This document shows positions 10,601 to 21,600 of a stretch of DNA of 64,000 nucleotides, in pieces. The notes beneath the pieces are model-generated. The model was not told the DNA's origin. It saw nothing but the letters and a program-made list of their open reading frames with translations, and searched no databases. The number at the start of each line of letters is the position of its first letter. Position 1 is the first letter of the stretch. A program made the position numbers and the translations under genes. The DNA lies in the NCBI GenBank assembly GCA_027382625.1, contig JAJKFJ010021242.1, positions 1 through 64,000 on the forward strand, written 5' to 3'. This stretch comes from Tetmemena sp. SeJ-2015. Lineage: Eukaryota; Ciliophora; Spirotrichea; Sporadotrichida; Oxytrichidae.

Positions 10601-13255
10601 AAGTCTCTCGAAGAAGTCTCCAGCCTTCTCGAACATGCTGGCTGATATCAGCTGAGCTGAGATCTTTTCAAGCTAGTCATGAGGTACTCCAACGTTATAG
10701 TTCGTGACTATATTTGCAGCCTTAGCTGGAAGACCACCTTTCAGGTACAGAGTGATGGCAGTATGATAGTCTCCCTCTCTTTCTTTAACCTCAGCAGCCT
10801 TTGCCTCTTGGTTAGTTTCAATAAGCCACTGGAAGTAAACAATAATCTGCAAAAATAATATAAATTCATCTAATATATTTGGTATAGTTGTCTTTGAACT
10901 CTCTTACATCAGGGTGATTCTTCTTCTCAGCAATCTTAATGGACTCATTAAACTGATGAATTAACTATCTTTTGTACTGAGACTCATCCCATCTGTGGAG
11001 CTCTTGATACATAGCCATAGCATCATCAACCTCATCATGCTGAAGAAGAATGGCCTCAGCTCTGTGGAATTACTTATCAAGCACAGCAAGCTTGGCTTGC
11101 ACTCTGAAGCTTTCAAGACCTTCCACAGCGATCAACTTATTTACCTTTCTCAAATAGTCAGCCTTAGCAATATTTCCTAGAGCCGCATAACATCTTTCAG
11201 CTACCAAGAGGTTCTACTACTCAAGAGCAAGCTTAGCAACTGTTTTCCAGTTAGCTTCAGTTTCAGCAGATAGTTCAAGAGGCTCCAAGATTTTGACTGC
11301 ATAGTCAAGGCCTTTATACTCCAAAGCTGCACCAAACTCAATTTATATACTTAACTCTCAAATAAATTAATGTGAGATTCATTAAGAGCATATGCAACTG
11401 TGTTAACTCCATCGTCAACAAGAACTTCAGTCTTTCCCTCAGTTCTCTAAATGCTTTCAACATCTCCCTTAATCTAGTACATGGTGACCTTGTCAGGCTC
11501 TTCAATAGAGTACCACACGCATAGGTTGCCTCTGTTTTGTGCTACAACCACATCGGAGGAAGGAACCCAGCTCACATACTAGCAGTAGTTGAGGAGAGTT
11601 TGCTTCTTTTGCTCCTTAATGTTGTAGAGGTGAAGCTGTCTACGCTTGTCTCTGAAGAGAAGCTTGTTTCCACCAGGGTTGAGCTCCAAGTAGTCTATCT
11701 TTGAGTCATGATTGATATTTGCCTGAATGGAGTTATTTCTGAGATCCATGATACAGATAGTCATAGAGTCCAACAGATAAGCAATGATCTTGGTGGGCTG
11801 GCCTCCTCTAAGTTATTAATCTGAGTAATTCAGTCTAGCAGAGATCATGTTTGGCTGGATGTTTTCTGTTCTGCAAGTACCAATTACTTCATTAACTCCA
11901 TACTCAACGATGCTCAACTCTTAATCTATAAAATTATTCATTTAATAGTTTAATGAACTCTCCAGCATTAAGTTTTAAAAGCATTATAATGATAGTGGAA
12001 TCTAAAGAAGTAAATTGAAGACCATGCATATGTTTGGGTTGGAGAAATCAAACTTCTCGTTTCCAGAACCTCTCCAGGGAAGTTCAGACACTTTGCTACT
12101 TTCCATGTCTCCGAGTAAGAGGGTGTTACTTGTGTTAGCCACTAAGTATCTGTCCTAGTAGACGTTGATCTTTGATATTTCGTGACCAGCTGCGGACTTA
12201 AGCTGAATCTTTTGGCCGCTTTCGATTCCTCTAACAATTACAGTGGAAAGAGACACGTAGGTGAACTCAAACTTGCCCTTGTATTTGGCCTTTTTCAAGC
12301 ACACATCGAACACATCCACAGAACCGCAGAGAGATCCAATAGTGATCTTAGAACCATCTGATTTCCAAGCACAAGCAGTTACAGAGTAATAGTTCTCAAT
12401 CTGTTTGCAGCAGATCTCGTCCCACTGAGGGCGTTTAGCATTAAAGTTATAGACGTAGAATCTATTAAAGTTGCCTACTATGGCGGTTTCACCAGTGGCA
12501 TTGAATTGAGCACAAGTGAAAATGTCATAAATGCAATAGTTTATGAACTCTTTAACCTTTTCATCCTTAGAGAAGTCGAATCTCTGGAAGCAGTCTCCAG
12601 TGGGCTCATAGAAAGCAATTTTGCCATCATTTCCTCCAGCTAGAATGTGAGATCCCCAGGCAAGTGCGTATGGAATTGTGGAGTGTTGAATCTTGGATTT
12701 TGCCTTGGTATCTAAGTTGAAAGTAAGAATAGTTCCATCCAAGTGGCCAGAACAGACCCACTGACCGTTGGGGGAGCAAGATATTGCGACGACAAAGCTC
12801 TCACTACCGAAGAGAGGGGCGCTTTTGTTATTCTTAAGTACTCCCTACTTAACTTTTCCCTCAGCAGTTCCAATGATGAGGTCATTATGGTGCTCTTGAG
12901 GCCATGACATGCATGTGACTGAACTGTTTTGCAGGAACTTGTTGCAGATTGACTTCTTCTCACCCCACTCAATTCCCAACTTGTAGATGAAGACTATATT
13001 GTCGGACTGAGCGATGGCAAGCTTTTGGTTATCAGGTGAGAAGCACATAGTTCTCACAATGTAGCTCTTGTTGTCTTTGTCAGCGGGTCTGGTAGAAAAC
13101 TTGTCTTGCTTGACGCCATTTTCATCATAGAGATGTACAACTCTGTCAGCAGTTGCTACTGCCATTCTCTTGCTGTTAGGTGACCAACAGATGGAGGAGA
13201 TTTTCTGCATTCCATCAATTGGAGCCTGCAGGTTCTTCTGGTATTTAATTTGCAT
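7692..13255 (-). CDS. IFT172: Intraflagellar transport protein IFT172
   Basis: The largest IFT-B subunit, acting at ciliary basal bodies and tips. The start at 13255 (MQIKYQ) matches the usual MQ-start of the family. The N-terminal half holds WD40 propellers (for example [33 protein letters not shown]). The C-terminal half is a long TPR/alpha-solenoid, ending in the Cys-rich terminus with CEQC, CPHC and HCPWC. Stop TGA 7692-7694. Trp codons inspected here are TGG and I saw no internal TGA. At least eight IESs were resolved by frame and homology (7761-7779, 8142-8158, 9382-9391, 10847-10874, 11342-11361, 11922-11961, 11970-12016, plus a very small one near 9167). The MDSs are in the correct order, so this gene is interrupted but not scrambled. 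Confidence 0.95.
7761..7779 (-). other. IES, 19 bp, pointer TATTG
   Basis: CAATA on the plus strand at 7756-7760 and 7775-7779. Excision joins LRDY to WNDY at the conserved IFT172 C-terminus. Confidence 0.85.
8142..8158 (-). other. IES, 17 bp, pointer GATAT
   Basis: ATATC on the plus strand at 8137-8141 and 8154-8158. Excision joins FNRY to [10 protein letters not shown] in frame. Confidence 0.85.
9382..9391 (-). other. IES, 10 bp, pointer TTAA
   Basis: TTAA at 9378-9381 and 9388-9391. Removing 10 bp joins KVFLNKK to FIYNQAK in frame. Confidence 0.7.
10847..10874 (-). other. IES, 28 bp, pointer ATTA
   Basis: TAAT on the plus strand at 10843-10846 and 10871-10874. Excision restores the IFT172 frame across YTKYI and IVYFQW. 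No GT donor is present, arguing against an intron. Confidence 0.7.
11342..11361 (-). other. IES, 20 bp, pointer TTGAG
   Basis: CTCAA on the plus strand at 11337-11341 and 11357-11361. Excision joins HINLFE to FGAALEY. Confidence 0.8.
11922..11961 (-). other. IES, 40 bp, pointer AGAG
   Basis: CTCT on the plus strand at 11918-11921 and 11958-11961. Excision joins NAGE to LSIVEYG, the order expected for IFT172. Confidence 0.85.
11970..12016 (-). other. IES, 47 bp, pointer AAT
   Basis: ATT on the plus strand at 11967-11969 and 12014-12016. Excision joins CMVFN to AGE. It is only about 6 bp of coding sequence away from the preceding IES, so the MDS between them is tiny. Confidence 0.8.
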
Positions 13256-13615
13256 TCTAGAAACCAAGTTTAGACCAAATCGAGATGTAGAAATGTAATT
13301 GTTTGAAATTCTTAACTAATAACCTTTACTAACCTGATTCAATACTATTCCTAAATTCATTTCAAAATAAAATATGAAGCCAATAATACAACCTTTTTTT
13401 TTGCAATAATTCGTATCTATTCAAATTTAAATTATAAATTCAAATCAATAAATCCTTTAAATAGTGCTCCTAAAAGCAAAAATCAAAGAATAAATACAAA
13501 AGCTCGGGATTTAAAAGATATTTAGACTGAATTTTTTCTAGAATTATAAAATCGGTCACAGAAAGCTAAGCTACTACTTTTAAAGTATCTTTAATAGTTT
13601 CTCTTTATCTCTATA
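13256..13615. other. AT-rich intergenic region
   Basis: Promoter side of IFT172 and 3' side of the WG/zinc-knuckle gene. It contains a poly-T/A tract near 13390-13400. No coding signal. Confidence 0.5.
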
Positions 13616-16600
13616 TCACCAATTGGATTAATCGGGAAGTCCCCAAGCTCCGGGAGCTTTCCCTCCGGAGTTTTAATTTCTGTCTGAATTATAATCTCCT
13701 CCACTCTTTTAAGCACTTCTATTATTGTAGCCTGTCCTTCCTTGCCAATTACTTGCTCCACTGTTCCCCCCATAACTATTATAATCTTTTCTCACTCCGG
13801 TCCTATTTCAACCATAATTAGAATTTGAAAATTTCAACTGTACTTTGGAGGAAGATTATAAATTGATGAAATTCCAATAATTTTAATGAAATATTGCATT
13901 GACTTTGAGCTTACCTATCAGCAGCATTCCATTTATTCCCTTGATTTCCGAAATCACCGCCTCTGAAATCCCTTTGTTAATGGTTACTGGTATTCCCAGC
14001 ACCATCTCGAAATGTATTCGGTCGATTTCCAAAGCCACCTTGATATTGGAATATATTCAAACAATTCAAAATATACTATATATAAATTTTAGCAATAACT
14101 ATTCTTATATTCTCCAAAGGTTCTTCTACCACTTTCACTAAATTCACTTGGCTAAAAATCTTTTCCTTTTTAATACGAGCCTACTCCACCACCCATGGAA
14201 GAGGTGCTACCATAAGGCTTTCTCATTTGTTCGCCAGGGGCGTCACACTCCCTCGCGTAATGTCCAGACTGATTGCATTTAAAGCACATCTTTGAAGAGC
14301 CTCCTTCATTTTATTCTGTGCCTGATGCTCTGAAACCCCCACCATTATGATTAGAAAATCTCGAATTTTAATTATCGAATGTCCTTATTGAATTAGCCCC
14401 AGCCCTATTTCCCGTATATTTATCTCCACTATTTTAAATACCTCGGCTGAAGTCGTTATCTTTTCCACTATGATAGTTTGACCTAGACCTATTCATACCA
14501 CCCTAGGATCTAGAATCCTCAGCAGGTTAGTTAGGGCACTCCCTAGAAAAATGGCCGTTTTAATGGCACTTAAAGCAAGTCTTCCCACTACTTGGTGCTC
14601 CTGAATCTCTTGATTAATAATTACTCTTGCTCTCGGTTCCTTAAGAATAGAAATTTCTTGTTCCTGTAAAACTTTCTTTACCCTATGAGAACCCTTAACT
14701 TCTCGAATCGAAATCCTTGTTGCTAGTGAATCTTTCATTATTTAAGTGCTAACGCTATGGTCTATCTCCTTAAGGTCGATTGTCAGGTAAAGAGCAATCC
14801 TTCGCCATGTGACCCATTTCCTAGCATCAATAGCAAGGTCTCTCTCCTGGCCTCATTCCACTCTCACCATCCTTTCTTTAATGCCCTCCTTCAAAATTAC
14901 GCGTATTTCCTTAAAACCCTCTATAGCCTCCTCTTTATCCATAGCCTCCTCTAAATCCTTGTCCATTATCATTGTATCTTTTTTACCCTCCTTCTTGGTA
15001 CCCAGTCTTCTGAGTAGGATCATGGTCTTTATTCATGTCCTTCACCCAGTTCAAATCTTTTTCTTAGTCATTCCAACCAGAGCTATTTAAATTTTCTTCT
15101 TTTTATGGAGTTTCTTTACCCCAATTACCACCACTTTTAGGAATACCTTAAGGTGTAGCAGTCCCACTTAATATTTGTAAAATTTAATAGCCAATTAACT
15201 CAAAGTTGAGAATATTATTTGCAATACAATTTAATGAGAGCTTGAGTTGGCGTTTGAGCCTTCGCTGATTAGCTGTGGATTATTCATCTGATTTTATTTT
15301 TCCTAATGATATGAATTTTCTTCTTAAACTTTATTACTCTACGGCTGTTTATTTTCTTCTGGAAGCTTTTGTTATTAGTACGCGTTTGAATTATTCTATT
15401 TTTATTATTGCTTTGGAGTACTTGACAGAGATTATTTTTCACTAAATCCAAATCCGCTATTTCTTACAGGTGTGCAATTTTGATCTTTTGCCCCGCCATT
15501 TGCAGTCATAGTTAAATTGGTATCTTAATCTGCGTTCTCAGCCATAGTTGTAAACCTTTACTGATTCTCGCTCTCTCCCTCTTGATTAACTTCGCTTTCT
15601 TAAACTTCCTTCCATCCTACACTGGATTTTCCAGCACTCTCTTTTTCATCCATCCAGCCATCATCATTTGCCCATTGGATCGCACTTTGGAATCATGGAT
15701 CTATGCTTTGTCCTTGCCCTTACTTTCCTTTAAAAGAGTTTTGAGGAGTTTATCCTCTGCCAATTAAAGCTTAGCCTTCAGAGGGGTTTCTCTATTCGAG
15801 TTGAGTTTGTCCATTAGATTTATTCTAATTAGTGGCTTTGTTATTTTAGTCCAATCTCTTTTAACCTCTCTGATTTTTTTGAGGGCATTCTTTGCTTGCA
15901 TGGCTTTCTTCGTTGCAATTGAAGCAAACTGCTAGCATCTAAGTTTGTTGATTTATTGATGATATTTGATTAGTTTGCACCATCATTTCGCTATAAGAAA
16001 TTATTCAAAATCCAAAAGATACCCTTTGTTTAGTTGTTGTCAATCTTCAGACAATTAATTGGCACTATTATTTGAGTTTTCCTGAGTATTCTTGTGCTAG
16101 TGCTCTAAGTCAGCCTCCTGAGAAGGGTTATTAATTAATTTTGAAATGTAGCTTGGATGGTAGTACTCAAATTGCCCCTCGTTGGATCGCTCTGACTATT
16201 GGGTCAAGTGCAAATTTGCTTGCTAATTTACCTCTTCATTATCTCATTCACTAAAATCTTAATCCTTAAATCTTCCTTACCAAAGCATGTCGGCATCGGG
16301 TTTATGGTCAGATTTCCTTGAAATTAATGAATTCTGTGACTGTGGATCGTTTTAAGGCTGCCCTTCTCATAAAGAATTGAGATGAAGCAGTTGCTTTTGA
16401 ATGTCAGTTAGTTGAGTTTAGCAACAACTCAAGGTATTTGCAAGATCCTTAATCACCTCATTCAGACTACTTAACTACTTTTCCATATCTAAAGATACCA
16501 ACAATTCTAAAAATGTCGATCAACTCTTAAATTTAATCTTCATCGATGTATCTTTTATCAAATATTAGTCTCAGATATTGCATACTAAGTATCGAGATAT

Positions 16601-17495
16601 ATCAAGAAATTATCAAATCTAATTATAGCTGCAATCTTCAAAATAGAAAACTTAAATATAAAGCAAATATTGTCTCCCCTCTATCTCTTGTAGCCTCTAT
16701 CTCCCTGACCGTCCCCATTCGGGCAATCCCTAGCCATATGACCTTCTTCTTGACACTTATAGCAAGGTCTTGGAGGGCCACCGCTTCCCCTTCCTCTGCC
16801 TCTCCCTCTTCCACCATCATCTGCTTGAGGATTTGGGCATTCTCTCGCCATATGACCTTCTTGCTAGCATTTAAAGCATGATCTTGGACCGCCTCTTCCT
16901 CTTTGACCCGAGCTGCTTTGATTAGGGCACTCTCTTGACATATGACCAGTCTAGTGGCAATTGAAGCACTCGTTGTTTCCTCCGGAACCGCGTCCTCTGC
17001 CAGCACCTCTTCCTCTGCCTCTTCCACCATCTGATCTTGTAGGAGAGTTGCCTTGCTCGTTTTATTAGTTGTTGTCTGCATTTCCCCATTGATCGTTGGA
17101 AGAAGAATTCCAAACAGCAGTAAAAGCAGGAGCAGTTGTACTTGGCTAGGTGCCTTGCCAGGATTAGGTAGCGAGGTTGTGTGCAGGAGTTCCAGTCACT
17201 CCCCAACCCTATTTATCATCTTGCATTGAAGTTTGAAAAATTCTTAATGAAGTGCCTCTAAAATTCATGCTTCCTTTGCTGCCTCTTCCAAAAGATTTTT
17301 CTACGCTTAATAACTCAGAGTGTTTCCCTCTCCATCATCATTAAGAGAGTGAATAGAATTGGGGGCAGACTTCTTCCATTCTTTGCCGACATTTCCCCAC
17401 TCATTTGTAACTCTATTAAGATCTGCAGAATTGACAGGAACGCTTTGTCTCATATCTTGAGGAGCTCTTGCTCTAGGTGACTTCATTCTCTTCAT
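13616..17495 (-). CDS. WG/GW-repeat, CCHC zinc-knuckle protein
   Basis: From a candidate ATG at 17495, the N-terminus holds Trp-Gly type motifs (NEWGN, KEWKK, QGWGV, QSWQG, DQWGN) typical of Argonaute-hook proteins. A Gly/Arg-rich stretch and CCHC knuckles follow: CFNCHQTGHMSREC (about 16960), CFKCQQEGHMAREC (about 16880), CYKCQEEGHMARDC (about 16760), a knuckle with an internal TGA (14827), CFKCHQNGHFSREC (about 14560) and CFKCNQSGHYAREC (about 14270). Near the C-terminus a GT-AG intron (about 13801-13913) leads to a Trp/Asn/Gly-rich tail ending at TGA 13616-13618. The family resemblance is to Tetrahymena CnjB, a GW protein with CCHC fingers that binds a Piwi protein. The stretch 15100-16500 is coding-like but has frame breaks I did not resolve, so this could be more than one gene. 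Confidence 0.6.
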
Positions 17496-17539
17496 TTGTT
17501 ATTATAAAATCAAAGACTAAGTTGGAGTGTGATAGCACA

Positions 17540-18505
17540 CCCATATTATATTTAATTGGTAGGTAGCCTAAAACAAGATATTGAGGATATTCTAATTTAA
17601 TAACAATGATTTTTAGTCAACCTGATACCAATAGTAGCTCTAACTCTTTAATAAGACAAAATTGTTCTGGTAAAACTTCCAAGTCATTTAAAAAATATAT
17701 TTCATCTTGTCCTGAGTAGATCACATCCAATCTTATGAATTTAAATTTTCTTGAGAGCTATTTGGTAAGACTCTGATCGTAATAATTTAAATGATGTTTA
17801 TTAATTTTGCCATCAACCTAGAATCAATCTTAATGTCCTTCTGCCTAATGATTTAAACTGCCAGTTTTGCTTGATTGATAAGTTTTTATAGGGGATGAAG
17901 ATCGATATGGAGCGCTTGGTTCTCAGCAGGTATGAAACTCCACAAGTTCAACACTTCGTTCATGGGATCTTATTAGAACCTGGCCAAGCTTATGGCTTGC
18001 TTCAGAATTGGGTGATAGTTCTTTAGCAATTTCTAGCTCTTATAACTTATATTGACAGTAGGGATATCAAGACTGCCCCAAATCACAAATGCTTCCTTCC
18101 TTAAAGTATTTAAACTTTTATAATGGGATGATAGGCTCATCAGCTCTTTATATATTCGTTATAAATTTAAGGAATGGATGTCGAGAAACAGGTCAGAAAA
18201 GTGCTTATTTTCTTTGATGTTTAACAATGGCTCTTTTCTTATTCTTTTCACTCTGTAACTTGGAATATTATCTATAATAAAAATCTAGTTCATAGACTTA
18301 TTATAAAGTAGTATTCTTGTTTACGATATCCACCATTGACACAGCAAGTATCTAACAAATTATTCTAAGATTTTGTTTCCCCTGATAGCAGCTCTTTCTT
18401 TATATTCTTATGATGTAAATCTCTTCATCATCAGCAATGAAATCTCTTTTTCTCATTTAGTAATGATTCGTAGCTTACAAGTCCATTTTCTATATTATCT
18501 GACAT
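17540..18505 (-). CDS. SPT6: SPT6 MDS block A (displaced even pieces)
   Basis: This block carries parts of SPT6 that are missing from the main block. It encodes the second half of the YqgF-like region (ISYKSQKLLKNYHPILKQ, then ISLARFQQDPMNEVL and LHIDLHPLQKLINQAKL, about 18080-17860) and a piece of the tandem SH2 domain (YPQYLVLGYLPIK, about 17590-17550). Two junctions to the main block are visible: GCCAGTTT at 17860-17867 pairs with 20632-20639, and AGGATA at 17584-17589 pairs with 19509-19514. Both restore frame and homology. The apparent ATG at 18505 and TGA at 17617-17619 are probably not functional, because the pieces are meant to be joined elsewhere. Confidence 0.8.
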
Positions 18506-18634
18506 TTAAAGCTGATGGGTCCTAGCCTTTTGCTTCTTGGCAGGTACTTCATCCTTTTAGTTTAATAAAGATTAAATTAATTTTGATTAAAATATATAGC
18601 AATCTTCAAAATCATGATGTTAAAAGCAAAGAAT

Positions 18635-21600
18635 TCAATTCCACTCTCCAGAGTTTAAATTATTGGCAGGAGGATTGTGACTTGAATTGCCACCAGCTGC
18701 ACCCCAGTTTGGTTGCGGGTCGTTATTGAGAGATTGAGTCTGTGCGTTCCAATCATTATTTGCAGATGCTCTGTCCCAAGCGTTGCCCCCACCTTCTTGC
18801 CAAGCATTCATTTTAATTCAAGCTTAAAAATTATTCACTTTCTAAGTTTTATCTTGATTGTTGTCTCTTAAGATTTTTCTCACAGAGTTGCCACCTTCTC
18901 CCCTCTATTTTAAATTAAGTTTGATCTGTGTTGCCTGCAGGCGGGTCCCATCTAGAGTCATTTTACTGAATTGGCTGAATATTGCTACTAGATCCCCTAT
19001 CTGGCTTACCAGCGTCAAAGTCATTCATAAAAAGAACTTTGACCTCTCCCATAAGAAGAAGTGGCGGGTCCTTTGCTTCAAATTAAAAAAGATTTTTGAG
19101 ATTTCTTATGGACAATCGCGAGACATATGTCCTGGTTGCTGACAGTTAAAGCAATTTCCTCTACCTCCTCCTGCTTAACTGTGCTCAGAGTAGCAACTTA
19201 TCGTGATCTATTTAAAGTTAGATATAATTTGAAGGTTTACCTTGGTCTCTGTAAGTTTAACCTGCATACTGAGTGTTTCTATGCATATGATTATGCAATT
19301 TGTTTGATGTAATCTTTCTAGTTAAAGTTTTGCTTGAACCAGTTAATCAAAGAATAAGCTCTATATTCTTTTGCTAAGTTTGATATTTATCATGGAAGAA
19401 GAAACCTCTGGGCTTGACCTAAAACGCGAATAAGACAGTTAAAGTAATCTTACTTTGATATATTCTCTGACAAGTTATTGCTTTGGTATGCATCTCATAT
19501 AAAATTTAAGGATAGTCTGGGAGGATTGTAAGCTTATAGGGAATTCTATTAGCATCGGCCTCCTTCTCCTCTCTCAAATTCTTATCAAGCTCTTCAACAG
19601 TATTGCAATGCAAGAACTTTAAATGCATGCAGGCCTCCTTCACATTTCTGTTGCAGGGCATGATGTATCTGTCGATGATTTCTTGTAAGTTCTCAAAGCT
19701 TTCATCACTGATAGTCAACTCATGCAAAAGAAATTAAGGAGGGTGAAGCGCTAACTGACTTGTCATGCTCTTGTATGTCGATATGCACGTAATTGTTCTA
19801 ATTATAATTACTGCTTCCAAGTCAGTGTGATATTTGACTCACCTCTCGAAGAGGGTCTAAAAACAAAGTCGCCAACCTCTTTATCTTGAAGCATTTTTAT
19901 ATTTCCCTATTCTAAAACTTAGGATGAGCAATCAAAATTTGCTAAGGACTCTCAAGGTTTTTCTTCTGGCAATTCAAGGTCACTCCAAACTTATCAACCT
20001 CTTGGAATTTAATTTCTTGGATTCTACCAGTAACGACATTGCCTTGCTGTATGAGAATTATAAAATGATCAGTCTTCTCCAAGTCGTTCTTCTGAATAAT
20101 ATTTACTCATCAATTAATGTCTAAGATTATCTCAACCGTTGAAATCATGGCTGCGTTATTCAGTCTCTCAAGTTCAAGAGTGTACTGCTTGAGATCGAGA
20201 TCTTTAGTCTTACTAGGGTTCTTGATTATACTAGCAACTGCATCGAGATCATACTACCTTCCCTCAAGATCTTGACAAATTTGTCACATCCTTGGCTATC
20301 TTGAGATCTTATTAAGTTATCGTAAGACTCTGGGTGGATTCTAGTTTGATCAAGCAAATCCAATCTCTGTGTCTTTTAATTGGGGGGTCTTATCTTCATA
20401 AACCCACCTGCACTTTGCCACATCTTTTCTCCGTAGTGAAGGTTCTCCTGAGCCATCAATCAATACTTCTCTCTCTTCTACCTAAGGAAGTTAATGAAGT
20501 TCTTTGCTTTTCTAGGACCAAAGTAAGATAGGAAGTTAATCAAAGAAAACATGTGCTCATGATCACTCACTAGGTTAACATCTACTCCCACTGCATTTAC
20601 ACACTTCACATTCACTTCCTCCAAAGCATCAGCCAGTTTCCAATTTTTAAAAGGCCTTGCTCTAATGACTGTTAGAGAACAGTTTAGGGATAAATTAATA
20701 ACTCTCTTTATTTCCTTCCTGGGCTCTTCTCTATAATTACCTCCTCTCTTGCTTCTGCCGGCTTAGTCATCATCGTCTAGGTCTGAGTAATTCAACTGCT
20801 TAATACCCTCTGCTATTTCAGCTAAAGTGGTTTTGATTAATCTAGCTGCAAGCTTGTTAGCTCCTACTACTACGAGCTCAACATTATGCTTAATCATGAG
20901 ATCTTTCACTTTCTCTTTGTCCTCTTCATGAGTCTTCATTTCTTCTCTGTACTACTACTGAGCCTTCTTATACCTCTAACTATTAAATTATCTTCGTCTG
21001 TCCCTCCTTCAATTCTCTTTGCATTGAATTTTGAAGATGGAGAAGCTATTTTAAACTATCGCTAGAGAAACAATGGAGTTGATGTTATTGATAGAGAAGC
21101 TATATTCTATTTCAGCATCTAGGTCTGTCTGGGATGATAAATCAAATATATCAGCTCTTCTTTCTCTCTGTCCTCCTTCAGTATACTTGCTGTTCTAATT
21201 AAATTAGGAGACTATGGTACTTCAGCTAGCACTCATACAGAACTGAATGCATTCCATATCCTCATATTTCTGAGATGTACTTCTCCATCAAGCCTTATTT
21301 ATTGTATGTTTGCTAGGATGTCGATTATTTGTTTTGGAAGAAAAAAAACAATACAATTAAAAATTTAACTGAAAAGTTGATCTTACTTTACAAAAAAGTA
21401 GGGTTTGTAAAAAATTGCCTCATCTTAATTTAGGAACGGTAATATATTTATATTCCAATTGATTAAATTCTTAATATCTCATATGTAGGACTAATATGAT
21501 TTTTAATTAACTTCATTTCCCAGATTTAAGGAAATGATAAAGTCTTTCTAAATTATGCTAATCTAGGGAGCAATTTAAATTAAGCTTTAGTAAAATGAAA

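Noticed and set aside
13591..13830. A small gene MVEIGPE-TGA-EK..., suggesting TGA as Trp
   Set aside because: The region is the last exon of the WG/zinc-knuckle gene in another frame after a GT-AG intron; the TGA is not in the real frame.
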